From Piromyces finnis (Eukaryota > Neocallimastigomycota > Neocallimastigomycetes > Neocallimastigales > Neocallimastigaceae): a DNA stretch of 64,000 nucleotides. The DNA lies in NCBI GenBank assembly GCA_002104945.1, contig MCFH01000063.1:124001-188000 (forward strand). Reading direction: 5' to 3'. Of the stretch, positions 1 through 11,707 are shown piece after piece. Below the pieces are notes generated by a model. It had not been told where the DNA came from and ran no database searches. It worked only from the letters and a program-made list of their open reading frames with translations. The translations under genes were made by a program, and so were the position numbers. Within the stretch, counting starts at the first letter, position 1. Each line of letters starts with the position of its first letter.

Positions 1-2
1 CC

Positions 3-3000
3 GATTACTGTTATAATCGTTGTATAACACTCTCCAATAATGTCCCTGAATTTCCTGAAGAAAGATCTGCTTTTCCTGCAATGGAAGATCCTTCTTACGA
101 ACCTCCGCATGATTCATTCGCTTACCCTATATTTGTCGATAAACAAAACATCCAATCTCAAAACGAAACTAATCGTACTTGTACTATTCTCTGTTCGGGT
201 TCTTCTAAAAATATTAACAATTCTGTTTCTAAGAAGTCTTCTGTTAACTTTTCTACTTCGTCTCTCTCAAATCAAGAACAAACTTCTGTTTTGACTTCTT
301 TTTCTGATTCTAATATTCAATCCAATTCTATTCTCAAATCCGATTCAAACTCTAAATCAGAACCCAATTCTTCTATTATACTTCCGGATGTTCTCTCTGA
401 CTTTGCTGATGTCTTCAATGAATCTAATGCTGAAAAACTTCCTCCACACCGTCCATACGATTGTGAAATAAAACTCAAAGAAAATTCAAAACTGTTTTAT
501 GGACCGATTTATCCTCTAACAGAAACCGAATCAATTGCTTTAGAAGAATATATAAAAGAAAATCTCAAGAAAGGATTTATTAGAAAATCAAAATCGCCTG
601 CGGGAGCTCCTATTCTGTTTGTACCTAAGAAAAACGGTCAACTTCGTATGTGTGTTGACTATCGCCAATTAAACTCCATAACTATTCGTGATTCTTATCC
701 CCTTCCTCTTATACAAGATATGCTTGAACATCTTGGAAAAGGGAAGATTTTCTCAAAATTGGATCTTCGTTCTGCCTATAACTTGGTCAGGATTAAAAGT
801 GGTGATGAATATAAAACCGCTTTTACTTGCAAGTTAGGTCATTTTGAATACTGTGTGATGCCTTTTGGGTTGAAAAATGCACCTGCTGTTTTTCAACATT
901 TCATTAATGATGTTCTTGAAGACGTTCTTGGTAAATTCGCTTTCTCTTGCATAGATGATATTATTATTTTTTCCTCTGATTATAAATCTCATATATCTCA
1001 TGTCAAAACTGTTTTGAAACTCCTGAGGGATGCTGGGCTCTATGCTAAATTGGAAAAATGCGAGTTCTTTGTTTCTTTTATTGATTTCCTTGGTCATAGG
1101 ATTTCTACTGATGGTATTCACATGGACCCAAATAAAGTTTCTTCTATTTTAAACTGGCCTACTCCATCTAATGTTAAAGAGGTTCAATCTTTTCTTGGTC
1201 TTGCGAACTACTACCGTCGATTTATTCCAAATTTTGCAAAGATCGCTCATCCTTTGCATAAACTTTTGAAGAAAAATGTTAAATTTGTATGGTCTAAAGA
1301 AGCTCAAGATGCTTTCGATTCACTCAAGTCCTTATTTGTTTCTGCTCCTGTTCTTATATTTCCTAATCGTGAACTTCCATTCATAGTCGAAACTGATTCA
1401 AGTAACTTTGCCATTGGTGCTATTCTCTCGCAAGTCTCTCCAATTGATAATATGACCCATCCAGTTGCTTTCTTTTCTCGCTCTCTTACTGGTCCTGAAC
1501 GTAATTATCCAATATATGATAAAGAGCTCTTAGCTATCGTTGCTGCTCTTGAAACATGGCGTCATCTACTTAAAGGCTCTTCTTCTACTTTTAAGATTTA
1601 CTCGGATCATCGAAATTTACTCTATCAAAAGAAACCTGAAAAAATGTCTCAACGTCTTGTTCGCTGGGCTTTGTTTCTCTCTGAATTTAACTTTGTTATT
1701 ATTTATCGTTCTGGTTCTTCTAACGGTAAGCCTGATGCTCTATCTCGTCGTCCTGATTATGCTATCAATTCGAATTCCTCTTCTGATGTTCCTTTTAATG
1801 TTCTTCGCCCTGAAAACTTTTGTGCCATTGTGACTTCTGTTTCGTCCATTAGTGATTCTTTTCTTTCCGAATATATAAATGATGACTTTTACAATAAAAT
1901 CTGTGAATATCTTGATTGTAGGAAACCTCCAATACCTCACCCTCAAATTGACAAATTTTCCTTAAGCAATAGTTTTCTCCTTTTTACTGACAGAATCTAT
2001 GTTCCTCCAAATTGTCGTCTTTCAATTCTTAAACTCTGTCACGACTCTCCTTCAGCTGGTCATTTCGGAATAAAGAAAACATCTTCTCTTATTGCTAGAG
2101 ACTTCTGGTGGCCTTCTATTTCTTCTGATGTTAAAGACTACGTTCGTTCTTGTGAAGTTTGTTGTCGTTCAAAAACCTTTCGTCATAAACCTTATGGTCT
2201 TCTGAATCCTCTTGATATTGCTGAGCGTCCTTGGTCATCCATTTCAATGGATTTCATTACAGATTTGCCTTCATCTTCTGGTTTCACTTGCATTCTTGTT
2301 GTTGTTGATCGTCTTACAAAAATGGTTCATCTCATTCCGTTCAAAAGTATTCCTTCCGCCGCCGAAACAGCCACAGCCTTTATTGATAATATTTTCCGTC
2401 TTCATGGCCTACCTGAATCTATTGTCTCGGATAGAGGTTCTCAATTTACCTCTAAATTCTTCCAATCCATCTGTTCCTCCCTTGGCATTGAACTTAAGTT
2501 GTCTACTCCATTTCATCATCAATCAAACGGTCAGACGGAGAGGGTGAACTCCGTTATAGAACAATATTTAAGATGTTTCTCAAATTATAAAGGTTCAAAT
2601 TGGAAAAGTTTTCTTAGTCTTGCAGAATTTAGTTATAACAACGTGGTCCAAGAATCATCCAAATTTTCTCCATTCTTTTTGAATTACGGCTTTCATCCAA
2701 AATATTCACCAGTTATTCCAGACTTATCTAAAGTCCCAAGAGCAGAAGAGTTTACAAGAGATTTTAAAACTTTAATTAATACCTTAAAAGAAAATTTAAA
2801 ATCTGCCATGGAAACCCAGAAGAAGCATGCTGACAAACGTAGAAAAGAAGCTCCGAATTTTAAAGTTGGTGACAAAGTTTGGCTGGATAGTTCTTTAATT
2901 ATCCACAAAGGAAATAAAAAATTTAAGCCAAGAAAACTCGGCCCATACAAAATCTTGGAAAAAATATCAAATGTTACATTTAAATTAAGTCTCCCAAAAT

Positions 3001-3269
3001 CTATTAAGATTCATCCAGTTATTCATGTATCCAATCTCGAGAAATATGTCGAAGATAAATTTGGAAGATCTCAACCACCACCGCCACCTATTACCGTTGA
3101 CAATGAAGAAGAATACGAAGTTGAAGAAATTCTGGATAAAAGAAGACATTACGGAAAAATACAATACCTGATTAAATGGAAAGGGTATTCAATCAATGAA
3201 GCTTCGTGGGAGCCTGAAGAAAATCTAAATTGCAAGGGGCTACTTAAAAAATTTAATAGAAAGAAATAA
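3..3269 (+). CDS. Gag-Pol polyprotein of chromovirus E1 (partial, C-terminal 1088 residues)
   Basis: The frame is open from the window edge; the Met at 81 is internal, because the residues before it (DYCYNRC) match the Cys-rich end of the protease region in E2 and E3. Domains in order: RT ([20 protein letters not shown], then [24 protein letters not shown]), RNase H ([30 protein letters not shown]), integrase with an HHCC zinc module ([20 protein letters not shown]) and D,D,E core ([33 protein letters not shown]), and a C-terminal chromodomain ([28 protein letters not shown]). The polyprotein makes, cuts and integrates element cDNA. One oddity is in the RT catalytic box: it reads SCIDD instead of the SYIDD of E2 and E3 (TGC at 948-950), so activity is doubtful although the frame is open. 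Confidence 0.93.
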   Translation, partial: DYCYNRCITLSNNVPEFPEERSAFPAMEDPSYEPPHDSFAYPIFVDKQNIQSQNETNRTCTILCSGSSKNINNSVSKKSSVNFSTSSLSNQEQTSVLTSFSDSNIQSNSILKSDSNSKSEPNSSIILPDVLSDFADVFNESNAEKLPPHRPYDCEIKLKENSKLFYGPIYPLTETESIALEEYIKENLKKGFIRKSKSPAGAPILFVPKKNGQLRMCVDYRQLNSITIRDSYPLPLIQDMLEHLGKGKIFSKLDLRSAYNLVRIKSGDEYKTAFTCKLGHFEYCVMPFGLKNAPAVFQHFINDVLEDVLGKFAFSCIDDIIIFSSDYKSHISHVKTVLKLLRDAGLYAKLEKCEFFVSFIDFLGHRISTDGIHMDPNKVSSILNWPTPSNVKEVQSFLGLANYYRRFIPNFAKIAHPLHKLLKKNVKFVWSKEAQDAFDSLKSLFVSAPVLIFPNRELPFIVETDSSNFAIGAILSQVSPIDNMTHPVAFFSRSLTGPERNYPIYDKELLAIVAALETWRHLLKGSSSTFKIYSDHRNLLYQKKPEKMSQRLVRWALFLSEFNFVIIYRSGSSNGKPDALSRRPDYAINSNSSSDVPFNVLRPENFCAIVTSVSSISDSFLSEYINDDFYNKICEYLDCRKPPIPHPQIDKFSLSNSFLLFTDRIYVPPNCRLSILKLCHDSPSAGHFGIKKTSSLIARDFWWPSISSDVKDYVRSCEVCCRSKTFRHKPYGLLNPLDIAERPWSSISMDFITDLPSSSGFTCILVVVDRLTKMVHLIPFKSIPSAAETATAFIDNIFRLHGLPESIVSDRGSQFTSKFFQSICSSLGIELKLSTPFHHQSNGQTERVNSVIEQYLRCFSNYKGSNWKSFLSLAEFSYNNVVQESSKFSPFFLNYGFHPKYSPVIPDLSKVPRAEEFTRDFKTLINTLKENLKSAMETQKKHADKRRKEAPNFKVGDKVWLDSSLIIHKGNKKFKPRKLGPYKILEKISNVTFKLSLPKSIKIHPVIHVSNLEKYVEDKFGRSQPPPPPITVDNEEEYEVEEILDKRRHYGKIQYLIKWKGYSINEASWEPEENLNCKGLLKKFNRKK

Positions 3270-3568
3270 AAAATAGTTAAAAAATTCAAATTATATTTAT
3301 TATTAATATTAAAATCACAATTATTATTATTATCAAAACTTATTAATATCATTATCAATATCAATTTTATTATTAAACAATTTATTAATATCAAATTTAT
3401 CAATATTTTATTTTTAACTTTAGTAATATTAAAAAAAAAAAAAATGTATTTTATTATATTATAATTAAGAAAATTCACTCCTTAGTTTAGTTTATTAAAA
3501 AAGAAAAACATATATTTAAATATTAAAATTCTAGATTCGTCTGGTATCCGAATCCTGGAGGAGGACCA
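3270..3568 (+). other. E1 3' UTR
   Basis: AT-rich stretch between the E1 stop codon and its polypurine tract. It consists mainly of TATTA/ATATC-like degenerate repeats plus an A13 run near 3431. No gene is seen. Confidence 0.6.
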
Positions 3569-4007
3569 TGTAACGAATACTAGAAATAACTAAATTGTCT
3601 TAGTGGTTAGTAGCTAAGACTTTGAGTCTGAATGACACTAGTTCGAGACCTCATAGATACTATTTTAAAAAAATTATAATTTTATTTTATTTTATTTTAT
3701 TTTTAAATTTTATTTTATATGAAGATTATTGATTGGTTAAGAATTTTAAGTTGAAAAAATTTTATAAATTAATTTAAAAAAATTTTTAGTATAAATACGA
3801 GTGAATTTTCCCAAATATTTTAAAGAATCGAGATTTTATTAATAAATAATTATATTATTAAACACTAACTTATTAAGTTAAATTCTATGTGTTTTTAATG
3901 ATATTTTTATAAATTAATAATTTACAGAATATTTTAAAGTGTTAATATTACTAAGTTATTTAGTAAATATTATAATTTGTTTTATTGTTAAAGACACATT
4001 TCTTTAC
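3569..4007 (+). repeat. Probable 3' LTR of E1, with a tRNA-like segment
   Basis: Starts TGTAACGAATACTAG directly after the polypurine tract. The solo LTR at 46776 starts almost the same way (TGTCACGAATACTAG), so the two probably belong to related families. The right end is inferred from TTTACA at 4002-4007 and is weak. A tRNA-like stretch sits inside at about 3598-3655. Confidence 0.45.
3598..3668 (+). repeat. tRNA-derived SINE-like fragment
   Basis: The segment contains a D-arm-like hairpin (CTTAG..CTAAG around TGGTTAGTAG), a box-A-like TTAGTGGTTAGTAGC, and a box-B-like AGTTCGAGACC about 30 bases further on. This layout is that of an internal pol III promoter. No complete acceptor stem pairs, so it is not a functional tRNA. 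It is followed by A- and T-rich sequence. No target duplication was identified, so insertion is inferred only. Confidence 0.4.
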
Positions 4008-4008
4008 A

Positions 4009-4507
4009 ATAATAGAATTTTAATAATAACAATTACATCGATAAAATGATGAAAAATATCTTCTATTTATATTTTTCCTAAATACATTTATATTATATTA
4101 TAACTATTTATTTCTTATATATTATTATTTAAAATCTACACTAAAATCTTAATTATTAATAAATATTTAAACTATAACTATTTTTAGTAAAATACAATTG
4201 GCAATTCAAATTAAGTACTATTCAATTTGAATATGTGCCCATGTATTATTGATATATTAATCATTTATTATTTATTTATTTCTATGAAAAAACAATACTA
4301 AAACTAGGGATTTAAATTGAGAATATTAATTTACTTGTTAAACATTAAAAATAAACTAATAATTTATTTTGTTTTAAACTTTAATTATTAATAAATAAAT
4401 TATGTCTCATTTTCTTTTTCTGAATATAATTTGTGTAACTTAAACAATAATACTTGTGGCTTAAGTTACATTAAAGATATCAAACAGAGGCGTTTGATAT
4501 CTTTACA
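4009..4507 (-). repeat. E2 3' LTR
   Basis: 499 bp, alignable over its whole length with 9653-9919 except for 232 extra bases. The extra block lies between two copies of TTAATTATTAATAAATA (4149-4165 and 4381-4397). The other copy has a single copy of this 17-mer, which fits a slippage or recombination deletion there. The outer boundary near 4009 is where similarity starts and may not be the exact LTR end. Confidence 0.75.
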
Positions 4508-4543
4508 ATCTCTCTCTCTAAGTCGAGCTCCTGCGAGATTAAT

Positions 4544-7500
4544 TTATAAGGAATCTTTTCTCGAAGGAATTTCAATTACAAATGGTTGGTATCTGTGCTT
4601 GATTAGATTACCAACTTTATTCTTTCTAATTTTCATGGAGGAGTCGTTCGACTTATATTTTGACTTTTTAGAGTTTCTTTCAAACTCTTGTATTAATTGT
4701 TTATCTGGAATCTGATCTTCAGAAATCCAAGTGGATTTGTCAAATCCTTTCCATGATAACTTATAAAATGTTTCACCATTAACAGATTTCATCTTTTCAA
4801 TTTTCTCTGGAATTTTTTCAATTAAATCTGTGTTAAGATGAATATTTCTCTTCCTACTATTAGACCTATCTATAAACTCGTTTTCAAAGTATGGTTCTAA
4901 CAATGAAACATGAAAGACTGGATGACATCTCATTGTCTTTGGAAGTTTCAATTTGAAAGCAAGAGAACTAACTTTTCCAATTATCTCAAATGGACCAAGC
5001 ATTTGAGGTGCTAATTTCTTCTTCAAGTTAGTTCCCGGAGAATCTTTCAATAACCATACCTTCTTTCCCACTTCAAATTCCGGGGGACTCATTCTTTTCA
5101 TATCGGCATATTTCTAATATGTTTCTTTTGCTTTTTCTAAGCTTTCTTTTAATAATTTAAAGTTTTTATTCATATCAATTACTCTTTGTTCAGCTCTACT
5201 AGGTCTATCATTAGCCGGGATTTCCAAGCTGAACTTTGGATGAAAACCATAATTAGCAAAGAATGGGGATTGATTTATAGATTGCTGTAAAGTGTTATTA
5301 TATGCAAATTCAGCAAATGGAATAAGATCAACCCAGTTATTCTGCTTCTTATTGATAAAACAACGGAAATATTGTTCTAATATGCCGTTCACCCTCTCCG
5401 TTTGACCATCTGTCTGCGGATGGTTAGCAGTTGACAATGAATGATTGATATTAAGAAGGTCACAAAGTCTTGACCAGAAATCAGAAGTAAATTGCGAGCC
5501 TCTATCAGAAATGATGGAATCAGGAAGACCATGCAAACGGAAGACATTGGCAATAAAAGCATCAGCAGCAATCGAAGCAGTAGGAAGACAACGTAAAGGA
5601 ATGGCGTGAGCAAATTTAGTAAATCTATCGACAACAACCATAAGTGTAGTCATATCTCTGGACTTAGGAAGATCAACAATAAAGTCGATAGAGATATCAG
5701 ACCAAGGCCTACTAGGAGTGTCCAAAGGGGATAACAAACCATAAGGCTTATGTCTAGGGACTTTGGATTTGCAACAAGTCACGCAAGATTTAATAAAGGA
5801 TTTAACATCTGAATGAAATCTTGGCCACCAAAAGTTTCTTGAAATAAGTTCGACCGTTTTCTTAATGCCGAAATGGCCAGCAGCAACAGAATCATGATGG
5901 AGTTCCAAAACTCTAGTCCTAAGAGATTTAGGAACATAAATAAGATTGTTAAATAACAAAAATCCTTCACCATCAATAATAACTTTATCAATGTTTTTAA
6001 TAGGTGCATTACTTGTAGAACCATTCATTTTAAATTGAACAATGGAATTGTACAAATCGTCATTTTTAAGTTCTGATAAAATAGAATCTATTAAAGGTTT
6101 GTTATCGCTATGATGAAGTGAAATTGTAAGACAAGAAACATTAGAGTTAATATCATTCACTAAATGATCACTTCTACGAGACAGAATGTCAGGCTTTCCA
6201 GATTTCTTTCCAGCTCTATAGATGAGTTTAAAGTCAAATCTGGATAAGAACAAATTCCATCTAATTTGTCTCTGAGATAACATTTCAGGTTTTCTAGGAA
6301 ATGTTAAGTTCTTGTGATCGGTATAAATTATGAACTGATGGCGTGCACCCTCTAAGTAATGACGCCATTCTTCAAGAGCAACTATAATAGCTAAGAGTTC
6401 CTTGTCATATATAGGATAGTTTCTTTGACAACTCGTCAAACTTTTAGAAAGAAATGCAATAGGATGTAATTTGCCGTCAAACTCTTGAGAGAGAATATCA
6501 CCGACAGCATAATTACTAGCATCAGTTTCAACAATAAATTGTTTATTACTATCCGCATGTTTCAGAATAGGAGCTGACGTGAACAAAGTTTTTAATAAAT
6601 TAAAAGCGTCCTGATCTTCTTTCACCCAGTTAAAAGCAACATTCTTTCTAGTGAGTTTGTGAAGAGGGTTTGCAATTTTAGCAAAGTCTTTAATAAAAAT
6701 TCTGTAATAATTGCATAAACCAATAAAAGACTGAACCTCTTTAACATTCTTGGGAACCGGCCAATCGAGAATTGCTTTAACTTTATTTTCATCCATTTGC
6801 AATCCATCCTTTGAAATGACATAACCAAGAAAAGTGGTTTTCTCAACATCAAACTCACATTTTTCTAATTTAACATAAAGATTATTTTCAAGTAGTTTCT
6901 TAAGTACCTTTTTAACATGCTCATGATGTTCTTCGATATTATTAGAATAAATAAGAATATCGTCAATATATGAGATAACAAAATCGTCTAAATAGTCACT
7001 AAGGACATCGTTAATGAAGTGTTGAAAAGTTGCAGGTGCATTCTTTAATCCAAAAGGCATAACCAGATATTCAAAATGACCATATCTAGTACGAAAAGCC
7101 GTTTTGTATTCGTCACCTTCTTTAATACGAACAAGATTATAAGCGGATTTAAGGTCTAATTTAGTAAAAATCTTAGCATTTTTCACCCTATCCAAAAGGT
7201 CACTAATTAAAGGTAAAGGATATGAATTACGAATGGTAATATCATTCAACTTTCTATAATCGATACAAAGTCTTAGGGAGCCATCCTTCTTTTTAACAAA
7301 TAAAATTGGGGCACCAGCAGGAGACGATGATTTCCTAATAAAACCTTTATTTAAATTATCATCAATATATTTTTTAAGTTCCTCTCTTTCAACTTCAGTT
7401 AATGGATACAAAGGTCCATAAAATAAAGTCGAATCATCTTTAAGTTTGATTTCACAATCATAAGATCTATGAGGAGGTAACACTTCACAATTTTTTTCAT

Positions 7501-9136
7501 TAAACACTTCACTAAATTCTAAATATTGGGTTGGTACGGCGACCAATTTATCTTTATTAATATCTTTTCCATTATTATTATTATTACTACATGATTCGTT
7601 ATCATTATTACATGTTTCATTAATTTTTGTTACAATACATTTAACTTTTTTATTAAAACTAATATATTCATCATCGCTATCATCTTCATCATTGATGGTT
7701 CTAACAAGGCGGCCTTTAACATATTCTTTTTCTTCATTGTTTGGGACAGAGGGATCTACTTTCGGCTTTTTGGTCAAGCTTCGGTCGAGAACATCATGAT
7801 CTAACTGATCATTCTTTGACTTCTTTCTTGGTTTTCTCTTTCTTTTGCCTTTATTACAGTGTCTGGCACAATAACCAGAACTAAAAGCGATTTTCTTAGA
7901 GTCGTAGAAAGCATTTGGATTATGCTTCTTTATCCACGGCAAACCAAGAATAACATCAACACCGGGGACTTGTAATCCATAAAGTTGAATTACTTCGAAG
8001 TGATTTTTGCAACGGAGCATGCACTTCTCAGTCCTTTCCCAAACACTAACAACTCCATCACTAACACCTGAAACACGGAATGGTTCCACTTTTTCCAAAT
8101 TAATACCAAGTTCTTCAGCAAGACTTGGATTAATGAAATTTAATTCAGAACCGGAATCAATTAAAACCTTAATTTTAACTTCCGAAACTTCATTGGTACT
8201 CAAGTAAAAGTCCACAAGGTTTAAATCACTTTTCACTCCCTTGACTCCAACTTTGTAAATTTTTGGATTAACAATTTTTGGAGTCCTTTCTTTAACAATT
8301 CTTAACACTTTTCTGGGCTTTACTCTATTAGGACAATTAAACTTTAAATGTCCCGGTTGTTTACAAAGAAAACATAACCCCTTTTTCTTTTCTTCTTCAA
8401 AATTGTCTATGTTTTCATTGTAATTTTTACTTGATCCTTGGATATTCACATACCTTTTGCGTTTATTTTCTCTACTAATTCTAAATACATCCACATCCAT
8501 AGGATCGTTAGCCCTTCTACCATTAAAATAAAATTCACTTAGAGAATTTCTTTTCATCATATCTTCAACTAAAATAGTTGAAGAAATCAATTGTTCAATT
8601 GAAGTTGGGTTTGATTCAATGAAAGCCAACTTCTCCCTAAGTGGTGGTAATAAACCTTTCAGAAACATGTAGATTTTTGCGCTATCATTAAAGCTTGAAT
8701 TTTGGCTAATACGTTGAAACTCGGTAATGTAATCTAATACCTGACCAAGTTTCCTTTGGCGAAGATTATCTAATTTTCCGTTAGCTACAACGGTATCGTA
8801 TCTATAACTGCCAAAATTAGCCTTCAACCTATCTACAAATTCATCATAATGATTTAAAACCCCACTATTATTCTTCATCAACACTGAAGCCCATTCCAAA
8901 GGTTTACCAGAGAAGTATGATATAACGAATTCGACCTTGACTCGATCTGTATTATACAGTGTCGGTCGAGTACGAAATACCAACTCAACTCTGGTTAAAA
9001 ATCCATCCAATTCTCTTTGTTTACCAGAAAATATCGGTGGAGCATTAATAATGTTCCCCGAATTCCCAGAAACACCCACAGTCCTATCACCCATCTCTAA
9101 ATTTAAACTTTCAAACTCACTAATTAAGGCCTCCAA
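4544..9136 (-). pseudogene. Gag-Pol of chromovirus E2, interrupted by one in-frame amber codon
   Basis: One long frame starts at 9136 and is broken only by TAG at 5114-5116. After it the same frame continues to 4544, so a single substitution separates this from an intact frame. Gag has a CCHC zinc knuckle at residues 255-268 (CFLCKQPGHLKFNC). The protease site DSGS is at about 327-330. RT has SYIDD, RNase H and integrase ([24 protein letters not shown]) are complete. The amber lies in the linker after the integrase core, and the part beyond carries the GPY-like and chromodomain-like tail (FYKLSWKGFDKSTWI). Translation without readthrough would give integrase lacking its targeting chromodomain. 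The defect is probably inactivating, though readthrough cannot be excluded. Confidence 0.88.
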
Positions 9137-9375
9137 CGTAAACTATTAAATAAAATAAAAAATGTTTTCTTACTACTGTTTCAAGTAAGTAATCTTAATT
9201 TTTTTTTCTTTTTTTTTTTTTTTTTACACTAATACAATCTATTTAAATACAAAAGTTATTCAAACACGTTCTGCAAAGCAGTGTCGAACAAGTTTTGTAT
9301 CTATATATTGATTCCTTCGGTAGAATTCCTTTAACAAGGGCAGCAACAGAGTTTAACCTATAATTGTTTCAGTAA

Positions 9376-9497
9376 TTCTTCTTCTATGGTAGCAACCAAG
9401 TTCTTCTATAAATTCTTCTTCTGTGGTAGCAACCAAGTACTTCGGTAGATTCTTCTTCTATGGTAGCAACCAAGTTCTTCTATAAATTCTTCTTCTG
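9376..9497 (-). repeat. 37-bp tandem repeat in the E2 leader
   Basis: Three consecutive 37-bp units start at 9376, 9413 and 9450, each beginning ATTCTTCTTCT and containing GGTAGCAACCAAGT. A partial fourth unit follows to 9497. It lies between the 5' LTR and the Gag start codon, so it would be in the untranslated leader RNA. Confidence 0.85.
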
Positions 9498-9652
9498 ACA
9501 GTAGTAGATATCCTAACGTACTCTTGAAGTAGTTAGGTAATTGTTATTGTAATGGCGACACAGAAAGAATAGATTAGGATATCTATTCTATTACAATAAC
9601 ACTAAATTTAAAATAAAAATAAAAAATTGTTTTATTAAAAATATCTTTTATT

Positions 9653-9919
9653 ATAATAGAATTTTAATAATAACAATTACATCGATAAAATGATGAAAAA
9701 TATCTTCTATTTATATTTTTCCTAAATACATTTATATTATATTATAACTATTTATTTCTTATATATTATTATTTAAAATCTACACTAAAATCTTAATTAT
9801 TAATAAATAAATTATGTCTCATTTTCTTTTTCTGAATATAATTTGTGTAACTTAAACAATAATACTTGTGGCTTAAGTTACATTAAAGATATCAAACAGA
9901 GGCGTTTGATATCTTTACA
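9653..9919 (-). repeat. E2 5' LTR, internally deleted by 232 bp
   Basis: 267 bp; equals the 499-bp partner minus exactly 232 bp. It begins on the minus strand with TGTAAAGATATC. It contains the same hairpin-forming end (GATATCAAACGCC..GGCGTTTGATATC-like palindrome) as the partner. Confidence 0.75.
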
Positions 9920-11707
9920 TTATCAGCTTCCTTTAATATATTGAACTTTTGATTTTTATTAAGCATTTGGATTTCTGTCATATTCCTCTTAGTTATCATT
10001 TTTTTACTATTATTTTCTATATTATTTGGTGTTTCCATAATAGTTTCTTTTTGCTTAAGAGTTTTTGAAGTTTCTTCTATTTTATTAATCTTTGTATTTC
10101 CATCATCTTCATTATTTTCCTCCTTTCTATTAATGTTTCCTTTATTGCCTCCATTATTTTTATTGTTTTCCTCATTTATTTTATTTTCATTAGTTGTGTT
10201 ACTTTTATTATTTTTGTTGTCATTTTCTTCTCTGCTTTCTTCAACATAGCTTATTTCATTTTGGTTATCATTATTGTATAATATTTCGTTACAATTATAT
10301 TCACTTTCTTCTTCTGAGTCGATATCCATTATTCTTCTTCTTCTATCTCTGATTTCTTTCTTCTTTTGCTTTAATATATTAATTTTTGGTTGGTTCAAAA
10401 TGGAAGGTTTTATTATTGATTTATTAGTATTATTTATTTTATTTTTATCTAATAGTTTAATAGATGTGTTTTTATTTTTGTGAAGCACATTTATTGTATT
10501 TAGATTTTGATTTGGACGTGCAATTTTGTTTATATAGGGAGATTGCATACTCCCATCAATTAGTTTAAATAATTTTCTTCATCATAATTCTCAGGACATT
10601 CGAAGTCTTGATGACCAATACGTAAGCAATTTGCACAGAAGTTTATCTTAAGTTCTGACAATTTTTGCGTTAACTCTTGAATTTCGTCGTTGTTGTCAGC
10701 ATTATTTTTAAGTATATTTCTTCTTTCTTCCATTCTGTTATTGAATTGATTTCTATTATAATAATTACTTCTTTGTTCATTATTAATTATCTTATTATTG
10801 TAATTATTATTTAAATTATCATTGTTGTTGTTATTTTGATAATATTTATTATAACCGTTTTTATTGTTAGGATAATCATAATTTGGTACATTATTATAAA
10901 TTCTGTAATTTGGATTATTATTTGGATTATTGAAGTTAGAGACATATCTGTTACTATTATTATAATTTCTATATATGTTGTGATTATTATTGTACATCTT
11001 CTTAATTCTATCATTGTTGTCACTTGTATTTGGTAGTAAATAAGATGTACTAGTTTTATTCTTTGTGTTGTACATAATTTCACTATGATCTGTATTTTCT
11101 TGAAATTTGCTAAACTTATTTAATTTATTGAATTTTTCTTTGTTTGTTCCAGAGGGTATTGCCTTTCCTTTATTTTCTTTCATTAGGTTCATTATCTTCT
11201 CTTTCTTCGAAGTTATCTTCATGGCGTCTTCTAGGGTTGTTGGTTCTTCTTCCATAAGATTTTCATATATTTTTTCCCAGTTCCTGAAAGCATTAATATA
11301 ATAAGACGTTATAATTAATTCTGATAATGTGACGGTTTTATTTATTTGATTTAATAATTCCGTGAATCTTAAATCAAATTCAGAGATACTTTCATCTTTT
11401 TTATTGTAATAGAAGAGAGTTCTAAGATTTTTGAATTCTTGGAGGATGTTTTCTTGTAATGTTTACTGAGATTCTTTAAAATTGTCTCATAGTTATCTGG
11501 ACTGCTTTTGTTTAAGGAATTATATACAATTGTTCTGGCCACATTCGCAGTTATTGCTAGTAAATAATCAATTTTTTCTGCTTCTTCAATGATTTTGAAT
11601 GTAGAACACCAATGGTCAAAGGAGAATTTCCATGAGTCAAAAGATATATTTGATTCGCCTAATATAGGTAATCTATTGAAAGTAATAATTTTTGTCTGGT
11701 TGTCCAT
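9920..11707 (-). pseudogene. Relic of another LTR retrotransposon: gag with zinc knuckle and start of the next reading frame
   Basis: A minus-strand Gag starts at 11707 (MDNQTKIITF..., with SFDSWKFSFDHW and a helix-rich core). The frame is broken once near 11470, where coding similarity to Gag resumes one frame over. It continues through a very Asn-rich region to a CCHC knuckle (CANCLRIGHQDFEC, near 10600-10640) and a stop at 10560-10562. A second open frame, offset by -1, runs on from there for about 210 residues of low-complexity N/K/E-rich sequence until it meets the E2 LTR at 9919, where it is cut. The gag type is not clearly copia or gypsy. No pol domain survives. Confidence 0.7.
10563..10569 (-). 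promoter_or_regulatory. -1 programmed frameshift heptamer
   Basis: On the minus strand the gag frame ends TAT TTA AAC TAA. The bases T TTA AAC form a canonical X XXY YYZ slippery heptamer in the correct phase, directly before the stop codon. A -1 slip continues as CTA ATT GAT GGG AGT ATG into the open frame that follows. Position, phase and overlap fit a gag to pro/pol frameshift signal. No downstream pseudoknot was evaluated. Confidence 0.6.

Larger units (their letters stand above)
1..4007 (+). mobile_element. Ty3/gypsy chromovirus E1, 5' part outside the window
   Basis: LTR retrotransposon whose 5' LTR and gag lie upstream of base 1. What is visible is the end of the protease region, then RT, RNase H, integrase and chromodomain, then an AT-rich 3' UTR. 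A polypurine tract at about 3557-3565 (ctggaggaggacc) is followed by TGTAACGAATAC at 3569, the expected start of the 3' LTR. The stretch around this tract matches the same position in element E3 (ttcgtctgg.atccgaat). The 3' LTR end is uncertain: a TTTACA at 4002-4007 lies just before the first base of the E2 LTR and would give a TGTAA..TTACA pair. Target duplications cannot be tested because the 5' end is missing. Confidence 0.75.
4009..9919 (-). mobile_element. Ty3/gypsy chromovirus E2, full-length but defective
   Basis: Minus-strand LTR element. The 5' LTR is the high-coordinate copy (9653-9919) and the 3' LTR the low-coordinate copy (4009-4507). Read on the minus strand both begin TGTAAAGATATCAAACGCC. 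A purine tract (AGAGAGAGAGAT on the minus strand, about 4508-4519) lies just before the 3' LTR, as expected. The internal part has a long leader (about 9137-9652) with a 37-bp tandem repeat and one Gag-Pol frame carrying an in-frame amber codon. The 5-bp flank on the right (ttatc, 9920-9924) has no match on the left, so the insertion ends may have been rearranged. Confidence 0.8.

Noticed and set aside
3970-4010. Using TGTTTTATT at about 3978 and 9628 as the outer ends of the E2 LTRs
   Set aside because: The words agree, but the next 20-30 bases do not align between the two copies, while identity is firm only from 4009 and 9653.
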